A stretch of DNA of 64,000 nucleotides from Volvariella volvacea V23 (taxonomy: Eukaryota; Basidiomycota; Agaricomycetes; Agaricales; Pluteaceae): the NCBI GenBank assembly GCA_000349905.1, contig KB722743.1, forward strand, positions 412,252-476,251, read 5' to 3'. The translations under genes were made by a program, and so were the position numbers. The notes beneath the pieces are model-generated. The model did no database searches and was not told the origin of the DNA. It saw nothing but the letters and a program-made list of their open reading frames with translations. Shown here one piece after another: positions 11,598-22,811 of the stretch (positions are counted from its first letter, which is position 1; each line of letters opens with the position of its first letter).

Positions 11598-13042
11598 TTA
11601 AGTATTCTTGGCCCGAGTGAAGAAGGATGTAATCTTGCCCTTATCCACCTTTTTGGGTTTACTCTAGGATTAATAGGAATTAAAGTGAGAGCAAAACATG
11701 CATTCCCACGGGCATAATCTTACCTTTACAGCCTTGCGCTTCTGTGGGGATTTCTGTGGATTGTGATGAGCCAGACAAGCCATCTAATAAGTTATCACAT
11801 ACCGGAACCGGCGATTGATCTGGAATTTCCTGAACCTTGGACTGTTGTGCGAGTGGTATGAGTCATACTATCAGCAGAGTCAAATCTTGCCCGACCTTCT
11901 TCGGTGGCGCATCAAGGATGACGAGGTCGTCATCCTCTTCCAGTTGGGATGCCGCAACGCAAGGAGGGACAGCAGAAGCCTCGACATTATCCGAAGACGA
12001 CGGGGTTGGAGTGGGTGTGGTCGGAGTCGGACTCCTTTTCCTCTTCAAATCCCTCTCAGACTGAAGTTGCTTCTGCTTGGAGAACATGGCTTCAATTCCA
12101 TCCTTGCGTTGGGATATGGGGAGGATGAATGACGGTGATTCTGCGCCTATTTTGCCAACCTCCTTGGGCACTTGATAACTATGTCTTGCATTATTTCGTC
12201 AAGTTTGGAGAGAAAGACAATTTTCGTACCATTCCAATGGTGCGGTTGTGTCATTGTATGGTTGCTGGACGAGATTAGACAACTCTGGCGTCCACTTCTG
12301 CGAGCGAGTATCCAGCCACAGGTCGAATACTTCCTTATTGGACAAAATGACCGGCTGTCGGTCATGGAGCCAAGAGAAGTCCTTGTTGGCATTTGTTGTC
12401 ACAATCGTAAAAGTCCATAGAGGTTCGGTTTGGCCTAGATAATGCTGAATGCCCTTGCGATCATTCATGTGATATTTACATACCTTCTAGAGTGACACAA
12501 TCGTACAAGCCTGCCAAATACATGGTTTGTCCATCCCTATGCTTTATAAAATGCGGTATTTTATCCTTCCCCTTGGTCAGCCACTCGTAGTAGCTGCCAA
12601 AACAGCGTTGTTTAGTAACCCGTGTAGACTCTGTAGAGGGCACCCACCCTTGGCAGGGCACAGCACAACGCTTCTTCCCTTTGATATTGCCCCATAGACC
12701 GCCACCCTCAACGAGGTTTTCTGCCCGAGCATTGATCGTTTTCAAGGACTTGTCTTCGAATTTGCTCCAGTGGGGAACAAGACCCCACTTCATCATTTGT
12801 CGTACAAGCGAATTGTCATTGGCCCCTGAGCCCGAGGGTCCTGCACTCCCACGACGCAGGACCAATGCATTGGTACGTGGTGCGATGTTATACCTTGGAG
12901 GGTAATGATCTTGGTCATCCCAGTCATCTGGACCGACGTCATGACCATAAGCTCGCGAAATCTGACTACCCTTCCAAGAGTTCAGCATAGCACACCCGAC
13001 TACGGAAGCACTTACATTTACACCTGCAAATCTTCCGCACAT
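11598..13042 (-). CDS. SRAP-domain DNA-protein crosslink protein (HMCES-like)
   Basis: Predicted 357 residues on the minus strand, exons 13042-13016, 12961-12648, 12593-12484, 12434-12230, 12178-11896, 11841-11803, 11753-11724, 11663-11598 (1074 nt). It starts MCGRF, giving the catalytic Cys2 that in HMCES/YedK crosslinks to abasic sites in single-stranded DNA. The other active-site residues are visible: Asn in INARAEN, Glu in YYEW and His in LHDRQP. YNIAPRT, WGLVPHW and KKRCAVPCQG are family hallmarks. After the domain comes a basic, Pro/Thr/Ser-rich tail ending KGKITSFFTRAK, which resembles a PCNA-interacting (PIP) box as in animal HMCES. Its predicted role is replication-coupled shielding of abasic sites in the nucleus. 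The gene is divergent from the TAF8-like gene, with 206 bp between start codons. Confidence 0.93.
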
Positions 13043-13248
13043 TGTGAAGGATCATGAGCCAAACGACGCTGACTCGAGAATGAGCGTGATAATTAGCGCG
13101 TCACGCGGCGTGCGTCGGTGGTGACGTGTTTGGACGTGCTTGGCACGGGCCGTGGGAGAATAAGCGGAAAGCAGAACCAGAACGTACTGGCGAGCGAAAC
13201 GGCAGCGAGCAGCGCTCTGGGTGTTCCATTCGACGTCGCCACTTACTC
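13043..13248. promoter_or_regulatory. Bidirectional promoter, SRAP / TAF8-like
   Basis: Only 206 bases separate the divergent start codons, so the two genes must share or abut promoter elements. The interval is GC-rich and contains CGTCACGCGGCGTGCG and TGACGTG near 13090-13130. No TATA box is evident. The binding factors are unknown. Confidence 0.6.
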
Positions 13249-15123
13249 ATGGACGCCGCTGCCTTCAAAACCCTTGAATCTGCCATCCACAGGACCCTCC
13301 ATGCCCACAGCTTCTCCCGCTCGTCCTCCCAGGCCTCCTTTGTCCTTACGGACCTCCTCTCTCGTTATTTGGTGCTGCTCACAGGCGCATCCGCGAAATA
13401 TGCCAACCATGCTGGAAGAACGCACTTGACTGTGAGGGATATTATCCCAGCTTTGAACGAACTTGGCATCAGTCTGGAGGAGCTCAGCGAGTACTGCTCA
13501 ACGGAGGGAAAGGAGTTGGGTCGGTACGCGGTGTACACAGCAAGACGAGTCGAGGAACTGCAGGAATTCAAAAGTCAGTTGGGCCGTGGATATGCCATCC
13601 TGTTCACTCTTCTCATCTTTTGCAGCGCAATTGCACGATGGATTACGACAAGATCGTGACGACGCTATACCACTGGAATATCTGCGAGTTCCGACACCGC
13701 CTCTAGGTTTGAGTGATGAAGAGGGTGATGGAGAGGAACCAGAGAGTGAGGACGTGGATGTGGAGAGTGTAAATGGTGCACCTATGGAGGGTATCGAAAC
13801 CAAGGAACCTCAACCGAAGCTATCGTCTCCGAGAAGAGAGAATCCGCATCCGCGACCTTCAAGCCCTCCATTGCCCTTATCTCCGATATCGAATCCCTCA
13901 TCGCCATCACGAAAACGACAAAGAACGCTAGAATGGCAGCCACCTTCTCACGTACCCGATTTCTTGCCACCGTTCCCGACGACACGAGAGTCACCAACTT
14001 CCCCTATAATGACGCACTCACCTCAACCAATATTGCAAGAACTACCCCCCGCTCAAATAGAAGGCATGAAGATAGAAAAACCGCCAATAACATTGTCCCA
14101 GCCACTTACTTCTACATCTGTCGACTACCTTACACAAGTACCATATTCACAATCCTCGCTTGCTTCTGTACCAGATTGGCACCTTCCAACTCCTCCACCG
14201 CCCCTTCCACCAGCTCGTGTGTCTCAATACTCAATACCACAGACAGAACCATCGTTACTGTCAGCATATCACTACATTCTCACCCATCCACCACCTCCAA
14301 ACCCTTCTCCGGCAACCCTAAGCCGACATAAGGTCGCCATGACCCTCTTGACACAAATGCAAAGATCATCAAGATTTGATCCGCCAGATACCATGTACTC
14401 TGGTGCAACACCTGGCCTCCCGCGCGTTGCGAGCATAGGACCTACATACGCTATGGCTGTGGATTCCTCTGCACCCGACCCCAAATCTAAAGGCGATGGG
14501 AAAGAAAAGGAGATCAAATTTCCTCCCATCCCTCCAAGACCAGTGTCAACGCTTGACCGTATAAGCCCATCGCTCAGTCAGCAAGGCTCGCGTATACCAG
14601 AACTAGCACGACACGTTCTACCGGTAAGTCGTTTTGGTGCATGTATACCTTCCATATTCGTTGAGCCACGATGTTTCGCTGTTAGCCACCCATTTTGGCG
14701 CGTGCAAGTCGTCTCGTACATCCACCCGTTTTGTACCGCGGCACAAAACCCCTGGTGTACGGCAGTGGAATTCCTGCACCGTGGAATTCCAATCCCTTGC
14801 CAGCGGAGAATATCCCCCCAACACCAGTTATAAAGGGGAAGGAACCTGCTGGATTATTGCCTAATGGCAAGGACAAGGATAAGGATGCTCAAGCGAAACC
14901 GCTTATCCCTGATGCAAAACTGTTCGCCACATGGGATTTCGAACCCAAAGACTATAGAATACCCTTGCCGCCGTCGGTGCGGAATCGGTCGAGGATGGGG
15001 AGTGTGCTCAACAGCGCGGGAGGTAGCACTAGCGGAGCGGCAAACGGAGCATCGGCAAGTGGGAGTGGTGGATTATCACTGTCGCTTAGCTCTCGGACGA
15101 AAAGCGTCAGCAAAATAAGCTAG
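13249..15123 (+). CDS. TFIID subunit TAF8-like (histone-fold) protein
   Basis: Predicted 586 residues, exons 13249-13573, 13626-14623, 14686-15123 (1761 nt). The N-terminal ~100 residues form a histone fold of the bromodomain-associated (BTP) type, with helix-rich segments such as FVLTDLLSRYLVLLT, HLTVRDIIPALNELG and LGRYAVYTARRVEEL. Around residue 215 there is PDFLPPFP, close to the PDxLPPFP signature of the TAF8 C-terminal domain. The rest is Pro/Ser-rich and disordered. TAF8 pairs with TAF10 and carries TAF2 within TFIID. The combination of BTP fold and PDFLPPFP supports TAF8 over TAF3, but the tail is diverged. It may be co-regulated with the SRAP gene through the shared 206-bp interval. 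Confidence 0.8.
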
Positions 15124-16010
15124 GACGTTGTAGCGAGAGAGGTGGGGATGCCGTGCCTATAATTGTTGCGTGGCTATCGCATCTAGTTTCTCGCTCTTAA
15201 CCATTTTCGTTTCTGTCCTTGTCTTCCGGGGTTTGGTTCCCTTTCTCACTCACATCAACTCATCATTGTCATCAATGCACCGCATCTGTCCTCTTCTCCC
15301 TGCGAACTCTGGTAGCCCGTCATCTTCACATAGTTTCTTTGTCTTATCTATTCCCTTTAACTGTCCTTCAGTTACACAGCATTCACCACATCCGCTTGCA
15401 AACCCCCACATACAATCTCACATACACCATTACCACCAACGCAATATCCCCTTCCCCTTCCCCTTTATCTTCATCTTCATTCGCGTCGAATTGTCGTTTA
15501 TGTTTTCGCTTTCATTCTACTCCTGTTGGCCCTCCTCATATACAAGCCCACGCTTCGAGTCATCGCTGGTTTAACTGTCCCAAGTTTCTTTCTTAGTATA
15601 CTTTCTCACACTTTCAGACCCTCTCTTCTGCTGTTACTGGTTATAAATCACTCATGCTTTGCAAATGTATGTTGCTTGTTTAATTGAGTCCTTTTTCCTG
15701 CGATAACGCCCTCAAACTTGATTTTAGAAGCGCGATGTGAACTACATCCGTCACAAATGATGAGGTTGGACTTTTTGCCACAAATACCTCCCTTTGTGAC
15801 CTAGAGTTGGACGGTTATCATACCTGCTGTGTTGAAATGTAGGATGGGTGGACTAGAGTAGATTCGTATCATCAATTTGCACAGGACTTCGCTATTCTAC
15901 GCGGGCACCTCATTCGATGTCGGAAGGCCATCGCTCTTCATCCGACGAGGACCCATGTTCAATGGACGAAAACCCGTCAACATTTATGTGGCAAATCGAT
16001 CCTTCATCTT
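15124..16010. other. Intergenic region
   Basis: About 890 bases after the TAF8-like stop. It is pyrimidine-rich on the plus strand (15200-15560), as expected for a 3' UTR. Open frames here lack protein-like composition and no repeat or RNA gene was recognised. The 3' part lies downstream of F-box copy A on the minus strand. Confidence 0.5.
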
Positions 16011-17336
16011 TCATAGATGAGAGCCATTTCCCCCCTTCCTTTCCCAGCCCCTCCCAATTAAAACCTCAACGACCTTTATCTCAGAAACCCCTTCTACCTG
16101 TATCCTCCACCTCGACTCTATAAACGACATCAGTTCTTCGTTGCTGACACTATGCTCATTCCCATAATTACCTTCGATCTCAATCACCTCGAGAAGCGGC
16201 AGATATTGTATAGGTTTTTCCGGTGACAGTGTGAGTGCTGAAACTTGGGTGGTGTCGAAACAATCACAGTTTACTAGACAGATATTTTTGATGGACCTGA
16301 TGTGTCGGAAGAATTGCAAGAGCTCATGAGCGGTGACTCGAAACACGTGCAACTATAGAAACTCCAATGGTGGTGTGGCCTCTGCAATTAGCCCTAAAAT
16401 GCCTTCTGCATCAGGTATGTAGCATAGGCAGAGATACGTGAGGGCGGGGAACTGAATAGCTCGGAAGAGTGGTCAGATACCCCCGCTCTCGAACCAAAGA
16501 GTGAAACGACGAAGGGAGGTATGCGAGAATTGAAATTCAACCTCTTCGGGAAGTGGGTCATCCCCAGCAAAGCTATCATAACTCTGAAGGCTAAACTGTA
16601 TGATATTGCGACACCTGGATAGAAACTCCAAGATTGCAGCTGGATGCAGATTGATGTCCTGGTTGAAGTATTTGATGGAGGCGGGCAGGGAGTCTATAAT
16701 ATCATGATCAAGGAGTTTGTTGATGATATCGGGAGATATATCCACGGATTCTATTTTCGGACAGGTCGAAAAATCGAGCGAAAGTTGAGGCATAACGGAG
16801 TCACCGAGATCCGTTAAGTCGCCTAATAATGAGAGGTCTAGTGTTTGGAGATTGGGAAGGCCGTCCTAAATGAGGTCCAAACATGCTTCTAGCTCCTCCA
16901 ATTGCAGACTTAGTGTGAGCGTTTGAATCCGGGATATCACCGGTCGTAAGATTTTGGGCATGACAGGCTCCATCTTGGTGTCCTTGTAATCCAATAAAGA
17001 CGCTTTAATTGAGCAGGGAAAGTTACGAGATCGCGTGAGCCACTGATTGATAGAGCTAATATGACTGGCTATATGTGCGCGGCTTGACAAGTTGATGTAC
17101 GACCACAGGACGCGAGTATCCAACGCAATTGATCTCCAATGTTTGGAGACCAGTCCGAAATTATTAGGTGTTTTGCTCCAGTCCATAAATTCTCGGGAAT
17201 AACGTAAAACGAAGATTTCGGATAAGATTTCTGGGGGAAGCTTGTCTATATACACCGAGCTCGTCTGAGTCCGGCGGAGTGGCATGGGTATACCAGGTAT
17301 GCAAGGGGCTAACCAAGTGATCAGCAAGCTCACCAT
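16011..17336 (-). pseudogene. F-box/LRR protein copy A, broken by three in-frame stops
   Basis: Reading the minus strand from the ATG at 17336 gives a protein homologous throughout to intact copy B (17819-19279). There is an F-box (DKLPPEILSEIF, FGLVSKHWRSIALDTRVLW), then leucine-rich segments (LPNLQTLDLSLLGDL, LDFSTCPKIESVDIS, LEFLSRCRNIIQFSL) and a C-terminal ELMSFIESRWRIQV. The frame is interrupted by stop codons at about 16866-16868 (TAG), 16473-16475 (TGA) and 16353-16355 (TAG). All three segments stay in one frame, with no insertion or deletion that shifts it. Either it is a young pseudogene or the stops are sequencing artefacts. No intron could remove them while keeping the conserved flanking residues. 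The C-terminus is shorter than that of copy B. Confidence 0.8.
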
Positions 17337-17818
17337 CCAGGTACTTGGCTTTTACACACCAGAAATACTTGGAATGGGGATCTGATGCGTTGCTGTGCTT
17401 TGGTTTCACGAGAGCCCAGCGCTTGGTGGTGGTGTAGGCGGAAAACCGTCGGGATTCGGGTCAAGGTCAACCCAAATGCCTCTCGTTACGTCGTACCTAA
17501 GTCAAAGTCCGCCTGCATAGGCGTGGCACAATATGCCGCACACACTTTCGTCCGGTGCTATCGCGGTGCCTCCAGCTTCAAGCTCAAATGTTTGCTAGCA
17601 CTTAATATGTCAGGTCCTGAGTGACTTATTGGTGAGCCCCAACTATGTATCAGCGTATGGGGTGCAAACTCAACAAGAAAAGCGTTTTGTAAAAAAGAGA
17701 TTGTATTGCAATAAGTATGTAGCGTAGTACAAAGTAATGCCCTCTAATGTTCATTGACTGAACTCCCTGGAGCAACCAATGGCACTCACCTAAACCATCG
17801 GTCTGGGTCAGCCCCACA
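17337..17818. other. Intergenic region between F-box copies A and B
   Basis: About 480 bases with no coding signal. It contains the upstream flank of copy A and the 3' flank of copy B, both on the minus strand. No repeats shared with the equivalent interval before copy C were recognised. Confidence 0.4.
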
Positions 17819-19279
17819 CTACTTTTTGAAAAGTGATTGCATCTCCTTGGTCAGCATCCCCTGGAAGCGACAATACATGCCCTCAGTCCGCATCAATAGA
17901 ACCCGCTTATACCACTCCCCCTCCAACTCCCTCTGGTCATGGATTTCGATATGATCCAGCCTCGCAAATCCCTTGACTTGGACCCTCCATCTTGACTCAA
18001 TAAATGTGATCAGCTCCTCAGTATTTACAGCTTCTTCACTCCGTACGTCACATCCAACGTGCAACTTCTTGAGGTTCGGTAAATAATGGCTCGTTGTCGC
18101 CTCTGGTGTCAAGACCAGTCTTGAAATTAAGGTGTTGCTGCTCAAAAACCCGCATCCCAATAACTCGAGGTCCTTGAGTGCCGGGACGCGGCGAAAAAAG
18201 CCCAACAGTTCATCAACCCCAATTTCGAATTTCTCCAAGTGTAATACCTCCAACGGTGGTTCTGCATCCGCAATCAATCCCAATACCCCTTCCGGTTCCA
18301 CGAAACCCGACAATTTCAGACACCTCAGAGCGGGGAATTTGATTGCTTTGAAAAGTGGCATAATCCCTACATCACGAAACGTGAGCCCAAGATTCCGTAT
18401 TGAGGTATGTGAGAATCGATATTCCATATTTTCTGGGAGCGTCTCGGACCAATCATTGTCATCATCTACACGGTCGTGAAGATGAAAGTCGATAAGGTTG
18501 CGACACCTGGAGAGTAAATTTAGAATCCTGTGAGGTCGTAGGTTGAGATTATGGTTGAAATGGGTTATTGATGGAGGAAGAGCGCCAATGAACGAATCCT
18601 CAGTGAGGAACTTGACCACCAAGTCTCGAGATATGGTTACAGATTCGATTTTGGGACAGGAACTGAAGTTGAGGGAAAGTGACGGAAGAGAGGACATATC
18701 GTTGAAGGCTGATAACTCTCGTGACAATGAGAGATTGAGGGTTTGCAAAAGAGGGGTGCCTTGAGAAACAATCCTCATGCATTCCTGCAAATCGTCGAAT
18801 TCCAGTGCTAAATCGAGGGCTCGAGTTCGGGAAATCACTGGAAGCAGGATTCTACGCATTATGAGTGGTGTGCGGGATGGGTTACCCTTAACCCATATTT
18901 CGGCGTCAACCTCGCAAGGGAGGGTCTTGGATCGTGCTAACCACCGATTGATGAAAGGAATATAGCGGGCTATACGGTTTGCTTGGCCGTGTACCCTAAT
19001 GTATGTCCAAAGGGTGCGAGTATCCAATGTGATGGACCTCCAGCGTTTGCAGACGAGCCCTAAGTTGAGGGGAATTTCGCGCCAGTGCCCCAGCTTCCAT
19101 AAGGGATCGATATCTAGGCGATGGAAGGAAAAGACTTCTGAGAGTAATTCCGGTGGGAGGTCGTTAACGGATGCTGGCCTCATGTGCGCGAATCTGGAAG
19201 TCGTGTTTGGTGGATGGGGAAAGAGTGCGTTTGAACGCAGCTCAAGTCCCTGGATACATAACGCCCGAACTCTTGGCAT
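17819..19279 (-). CDS. F-box/leucine-rich protein copy B (intact)
   Basis: A single 486-residue uninterrupted frame. After a ~38-residue N-terminus comes an F-box (NDLPPELLSEVFSFHRLD, LGLVCKRWRSITLDTRTLW, about residues 38-90). Leucine-rich repeat-like segments follow (LQTLNLSLSRELS, SLNFSSCPKIESVTIS, ILNLLSRCRNLIDFHL, LRCLKLSGFVEPEG, LEVLHLEKFEIGVDEL, LKDLELLGCGFLSS), then the shared C-terminal ELITFIESRWRVQVKGF. F-box/LRR proteins recruit substrates to SCF ubiquitin ligases through Skp1. The substrate cannot be inferred. It is the only undamaged member of a same-strand tandem trio. No introns are needed. The ATG at 19279 is the first in frame, and a later in-frame Met (residue 33, just before the F-box) is an alternative start. 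Confidence 0.85.
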   Translation of the reverse strand: MPRVRALCIQGLELRSNALFPHPPNTTSRFAHMRPASVNDLPPELLSEVFSFHRLDIDPLWKLGHWREIPLNLGLVCKRWRSITLDTRTLWTYIRVHGQANRIARYIPFINRWLARSKTLPCEVDAEIWVKGNPSRTPLIMRRILLPVISRTRALDLALEFDDLQECMRIVSQGTPLLQTLNLSLSRELSAFNDMSSLPSLSLNFSSCPKIESVTISRDLVVKFLTEDSFIGALPPSITHFNHNLNLRPHRILNLLSRCRNLIDFHLHDRVDDDNDWSETLPENMEYRFSHTSIRNLGLTFRDVGIMPLFKAIKFPALRCLKLSGFVEPEGVLGLIADAEPPLEVLHLEKFEIGVDELLGFFRRVPALKDLELLGCGFLSSNTLISRLVLTPEATTSHYLPNLKKLHVGCDVRSEEAVNTEELITFIESRWRVQVKGFARLDHIEIHDQRELEGEWYKRVLLMRTEGMYCRFQGMLTKEMQSLFKK

Positions 19280-19781
19280 TCATTTCATGACTCGAATAGT
19301 GCTGCACAGGATCGTGACGTAAATAGCGCTTCATCAGCGTTGACTCGAAGGACGCCAGTGAAACGACTCAACCAATGCGCAACAATGCACCAAAGTGACA
19401 CACGGCCACTTGCCCTACGCACAACGAATACCTTCATTTCGTCGTTAGTCCTAGATTTCTCCTGGGTGGTGTCTGTGCTCACCCAGACAAAGCCCTTCAA
19501 TTTGCTGCACGATACGACTCGATTAACATTATCATTGCGTTGCTCGCCATGCCAAGAAAGTTTCAATGCATTCCCTCAGCTTCCAGTGATAGGACTCGCT
19601 CACATCACTCCCCCTTCAATGTCCTCTTGTCCAAGATATCAAAAGAACGAAACTTTACAAACCTTCCACCTCGACCCTCCACCTTCATTCGAGAAACACT
19701 ACCAATTCCTCTTAGTCCTGTTTCGCTCCCTCTATCAGAACACCGATACTCAAGTGATTAAGAATTGGCAAAAAACACCAC

Positions 19782-20870
19782 TTAGTTTCGTCTGTTGACA
19801 GTGCAAAATTCCGAATCAATATTATTATCCAAAAAGCCACACCTTGTTAGCTCTATATGCTCAATTATTGGAGTACGCTGGAAAGACTCCAAAGGTTCGT
19901 TGACTGAGATCTTGAATCTCGCTAAATGCAACAACTCCAGCGGTGGTTCCGCGTCTGTAATCAGTCCTAAGACTCCTGGTTCTGCAAAGCCCAATAGGTC
20001 AAGATGCCAAAAGACAGGGAACTTGATAGCTCCACAAAGCGGCGTCATCCCCTCGCTGTGAAATAGAAGCCCCCAACTCCGCATTGAAGTATGTGAGAGT
20101 TGGTATACCATGCCATCTGGGAGTGACTCGACCCAATCAAGATCTGCATCTTCGTTATCGTTATAAAAGTCTTCAATACGTCGGCATCTGGAGAGTAATT
20201 CCAAAATTTCGGATGGCTGTAAGCTGAAATCTTCAAAGCTGAAGTGCTTAATTGAAGAGGGAAGGCCATTGATAAATGTACCATTGGTGGAGACTTCGAC
20301 TATTGCATCCTAAGAGGCAGTCCCAGATTTAATCTTGGGACAAGAGGAAAAGTCGAAGGAGAGGATGGAACAAGAGGACGGATTGTCGCGTCTTAGTATG
20401 CCTCGCGATGATGAAAGGTCGAGCGTTCAGAGTAGTACGCATCCACATGAAATCAACTTCAAACGCTCATGAAAGTTTCGGGTTCTGATTCCAAGCTGAG
20501 TGCCTGTACGCGGGGAGTTGTGGGACTCAGGATCCCAGGCATTATAATTTGTATGCCAGATCCCATCTCAACCCACAACGGTGTTACAACTTCACAGGAG
20601 AGGGTTTCTGACCGCGCTAGCCATCAATTAGGATATAGTGAGCCATACGAATGCCGTCGCCGGCAGCTTGAAATATATCCAGAGAATAAGAATATTTAAT
20701 GCAATAAACTACCAGCGTTTGCAGACGAGCCCTAGAACAAGCCTGAGTGGAACCACACTCCAGTGCTCTAGTTCCCATAAGTAGTCAAGACAGCGATGAA
20801 AGGTAAAGATTTCAGAAAGCATTTCTAATGGAAGGTCGTTTACAGATCATAGTGTCATGGCAATTCGAAT
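19782..20870 (-). pseudogene. F-box/LRR protein copy C, heavily decayed
   Basis: The minus strand around 20870-20700 encodes an F-box start like copy B (DLPLEMLSEIFTFHR, LVLGLVCKRW). The stretch 20284-19782 encodes LRR segments matching B (ELLSRCRRIEDF, YQLSHTSMRSWGLLF, GLITDAEPPLELLHLARF). Between these the reading frame changes several times and stops appear. There are at least two frames in the LRR part alone, which overlap at 20204/20045. The C-terminal FIESRW block of copies A and B was not found. This copy is older or more damaged than copy A. The outer limits are approximate. Confidence 0.75.
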
Positions 20871-21360
20871 CTTCTGTAGGCTCGAATTTGGAGGAATACA
20901 GTATTGAAGTTGAAAGCTTAAGCTTGAAATGCCTCGTAGAGTCGCATCCGAGTCATGCGTGCACTTCAATTGCTGCGGGCTCTGCCTTCAGTACCGGTAT
21001 TGTGCACCAAAAACCCTTGGTCACTGTTTTTCTAATCATATAGTTATCAATGTTGTTGTCTTGCAATTCGTTTGTGGGTAAAGGTCAGAAGGGAGAACCA
21101 GCGGCAAAATGCATTTTAATCCTAGCATATGCTATAGCTATGTCAGTCTCGGCTACAATCCCACCAGTGCCACCACAACAAGCGAGAACCATTCTTAGCC
21201 GTCCCTTTGCGAACGCGTAAGAACACGTAACTGAGCTGCTTGGACTTGGGGAGGTGGAGCAACGAAGGTGTGATGACGGACGTGCAATCGCTGTGTACCA
21301 CCCGCATTCAAGTCCTTTGTACCTGGCTGTTTCCACCCGTATCTCAGACACTTATCCACC

Positions 21361-22011
21361 ATGCGCGTCGGACGAGTGTCCGCTGAGACTACAACAAGCT
21401 TTAACTTTAAATTCTGCCTGAACAAGCGCACCAACCAGATCGAGGAGCTGACATACAGCCAGGATTTTTCTGAAGAGCGCGATCCCACTAATTTTCAAGC
21501 ACTCAGTGTGCGCGCGTCAGCATATAACCGAGAGGTAGGTGCACTGTTTCATTACCACACACAAGTCGTACTCTTTTCATTTCACTGAATAACTTGGAAA
21601 CGTCCTGTAGCTCACGCAACACATTTTCTGGTTCAGAATGCCTATGCTGAAGAATGACCTCCGCCCCGAGTTCCATGTCCCCCATAAGCAAGTCAGCAAC
21701 AAGCTCGAACCCGCTGTTTCTCAAAATTACGGACCAGAACACGTTCACTTTGGTCTTAGATCAACGTACAAAACCGTCTTTGAATATGCCCGCCAACACA
21801 CAGGAGAAATACCTGACCTGCTACTGGCAGTGGATCTGACTCCCGACTCTTTACAGTCTGGAGCTTGGACCTTGACTGCATGTTTTCGTCTTACGATAAT
21901 TATTCGCGAGTGTCCCTGGATAGGGCCCAGGAGGAGGAGGATAGAGTGATCGAAGCCTTGAAGGAGGAGCTGAATGTTCCACGTAACGAGCAGCCTATGC
22001 GATTCACCTAG
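21361..22011 (+). CDS. Hypothetical protein, family not recognised
   Basis: Tentative 169-residue model from three exons: 21361-21534, 21611-21765, 21831-22011 (510 nt). The ATG sits in a good context (CCACCATGCG). The first junction uses GTAGGT...TGTAG. The second (GTACAA...GGCAG) has a branch-like CTGAC shortly before the acceptor and restores the frame into a strongly protein-like acidic C-terminus (RAQEEEDRVIEALKEEL). It has no signal peptide, membrane segment or known motif. The second intron is the weakest part: reading through gives a longer frame ending near 21949. It lies just downstream of F-box copy C on the opposite strand. Function unknown. Confidence 0.5.
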
Positions 22012-22811
22012 TGAGTTATCTTTGACTTGTTCCTTGTCGTGCTCCTATTCGCTAACCTGCGCTTTGTGAAGGAACTCATCCAGCCGCACATCCAACTAGC
22101 ATGTTGCACGCGTTTTCCGAACCCGGACTCGGACATAGCACACGAATAAGCAGCACATTTACCACAAAAAAAAAAGAAACCAATGAATATATGTACCCGG
22201 AAGAAAAATCGTGACAAGAGGTACAGTAAAGTAATTTCGCAAAAGATAGATATATACCAGGACCGTAAGCTACAAAGATATCGATATAAACAGGAGAAAG
22301 GAATCAACCTGCCAACACTACTAACAGTACCAGTACCCTATCCATAATCCATCTCCATCCATACCCGTATTCCAGACGATAATGATAATCAATTCTCCAG
22401 CGTATTCCAGGGGTACGGAGATAAGTAAACAAGGAGGAAGGAGGAAGAGGGTAGATACAGTTCGGACGAAAAAGAGAAACGAGAAACAGTAGGAAGAGGA
22501 ACTGAGAGCAAGAAAAAGGAAGAGAAAGACGGAGAGACGGAGACGGAATAGCAGAGCCTAGTAGAGTAAAAACAGCAGACACAGGATAGAGGACACAAGA
22601 GGAGGATAGTAAATCATATCATAAAGGGAGTCGTAAACATCGTCTTCGTCGTTACCAAAGCTTCATCAGCAGAGTCTACTGGAGCACCAGTACTCCCAAT
22701 GCTATATCATCGCCAGCGAGCCAACGAGTGAAAGGAAGAAAACGAAGGCACGGAACACAATAAAGTTACCACATAATCAATAACCAACCCCAACCGCGCC
22801 ACACATCATAT
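22012..22811. other. Convergent intergenic region
   Basis: About 800 bases between the stop of the hypothetical gene and the stop of the minus-strand SAP gene. It is A/G-rich on the plus strand (22160-22620), that is pyrimidine-rich in the sense of the minus-strand gene, as expected for its 3' UTR. No coding or RNA feature was recognised. Confidence 0.45.

Noticed and set aside
11784..11802. 19-bp GT...AG segment in the SRAP gene as an intron
   Set aside because: Too short to splice. Extending to the next AG gives a 49-bp intron that keeps the frame into the PIP-like exon.
13126..13248. Extended in-frame start for the TAF8-like protein
   Set aside because: The extra codons are charged and low-complexity. 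The ATG at 13249 starts directly at the histone fold.
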